DNA of 64,000 bases from an uncultured Alphaproteobacteria bacterium (GTDB taxonomy: Bacteria > Pseudomonadota > Alphaproteobacteria > Micropepsales > Micropepsaceae): NCBI GenBank assembly GCA_903837555.1, contig CAILUV010000098.1, positions 1-64,000 on the forward strand, written 5' to 3'. A program made the translations under genes and the position numbers. Numbering within the stretch: position 1 is the first letter of the stretch; each line of letters begins with the position of its first letter. The notes beneath the pieces are model-generated. The model saw only the letters and a list, made by a program, of their open reading frames with translations. It made no database searches and had not been told where the DNA came from. Of the stretch, positions 63,171 through 64,000 are shown piece after piece.

Positions 63171-63992
63171 ATGCCCAGCCCGCGCGAAAAAGTATCCACC
63201 GTCGATCCCATCTGGACCGCCCTGCGCCAGCAGGCCGAGGCCATGGGCACGCGAGAACCGACCCTGGCGGGATTTGTCCATGCCGCCATTCTGCAGCATG
63301 AGCGGCTGGAACAGGCGCTGTCCTACCATCTGGCCCGCAAGCTGGGCGGGGAAGACCTCAGCCCGCTGGCGATCCGCGAAATGTTCGACGACGCCATGGC
63401 GGCAGAACCTGGACTGGGCGCGGCCCTGCGCGCCGACCTGTCGGCTGTGTTCGAGCGCGATCCGGCCTGCCACTCCTATGTCGACGCCTTTCTCTTCTAC
63501 AAGGGATTCCATGCGCTGGAGAGTTTCCGCATCTCCCACTGGCTGTGGACCAACAACCGCCAGGCCATGGCGCTGTTCCTACAGAGTAGAATCTCGCAGC
63601 TCTTCGCCGTCGACATCCATCCCGCGGCCAAGATCGGCCGCGGGATCATGCTGGACCATGCCACCGGCATCGTGATCGGCGAGACCGCCGTGGTGGAAGA
63701 CGATGTCTCCATCATGCAGGACGTGACGCTGGGCGGCACCGGCAAGGAAAGCGGCGACCGCCATCCCAAGATCCGCCGCGGCGTTCTGCTGTCGCTTGGC
63801 GCCAAGATCCTCGGCAATATCGAGATCGGCGAATACAGCCGTGTCGGCGCGGGTTCCGTGGTGCTGAAAGCGGTACCGCCCCACTGCACCGCTGTGGGCG
63901 TGCCCGCCAAGCTGGTGAACTGCGATTGCGGCGAACGGCCTTCGCACCAGATGGACCATTACATCGAGGAATTGCCCGGCGATACGGGGTGA
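63171..63992 (+). CDS. cysE: Serine O-acetyltransferase
   Basis: VDIHPAAKIGRGIMLDHATGIVIGETAVVEDDVSIMQDVTLGGTGKESGDRHPKI hexapeptide repeat. Confidence 0.95.
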   Translation: MPSPREKVSTVDPIWTALRQQAEAMGTREPTLAGFVHAAILQHERLEQALSYHLARKLGGEDLSPLAIREMFDDAMAAEPGLGAALRADLSAVFERDPACHSYVDAFLFYKGFHALESFRISHWLWTNNRQAMALFLQSRISQLFAVDIHPAAKIGRGIMLDHATGIVIGETAVVEDDVSIMQDVTLGGTGKESGDRHPKIRRGVLLSLGAKILGNIEIGEYSRVGAGSVVLKAVPPHCTAVGVPAKLVNCDCGERPSHQMDHYIEELPGDTG

Positions 63993-64000
63993 GCTGCGTC

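Overview
The window is a dense, high-GC chromosomal segment from an alphaproteobacterium. The lineage call rests on CcrM, DivK/PleD, a split F0 ATP synthase operon, NadQ-like, ErpA and ScpAB; the exact genus cannot be fixed from sequence reading alone. I support about 69 protein-coding genes, nearly all conserved housekeeping functions: clpA (5' truncated by the window edge), dinB, divK-pleD, xthA, erpA, dgt, nagZ, scpAB, rnd, aspS, F0 ATPase (atpI-B-E-F'-F), smc, two DsbA-like thioredoxins, a DciA-like protein, mutY, ccrM, rnhB, an ECF sigma cluster, a radical SAM protein, tandem ThuA proteins, a lytic transglycosylase, UDG, ETF-QO, ispE, polyprenyl synthase, glyQS, ppdK, nadABC with a NadQ-like regulator, a histidine kinase, queCE and cysE. 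I found no rRNA, tRNA, CRISPR array, prophage, transposon or obvious defence island. Most of the novelty is regulatory or comparative: (1) seven GANTC (CcrM) sites in 78 bp, largely at ~10-bp spacing, in the ccrM upstream region; (2) a NadQ-like regulator in a run with a tyrosine phosphatase and an HD hydrolase, beside a promoter-overlapping dyad in front of nadA; (3) a family-4-like uracil-DNA glycosylase with only two cysteines; (4) a composite palindromic element after scpB; (5) a LexA-like box before a PA0069-type radical SAM gene; (6) tandem Tat-like-signal ThuA paralogs in a terminator-bounded unit; (7) an ECF sigma gene overlapping two small membrane-protein genes. I did not see convincing evidence for a wholly new multi-gene system. 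All family assignments come from motif recognition, not database searches.
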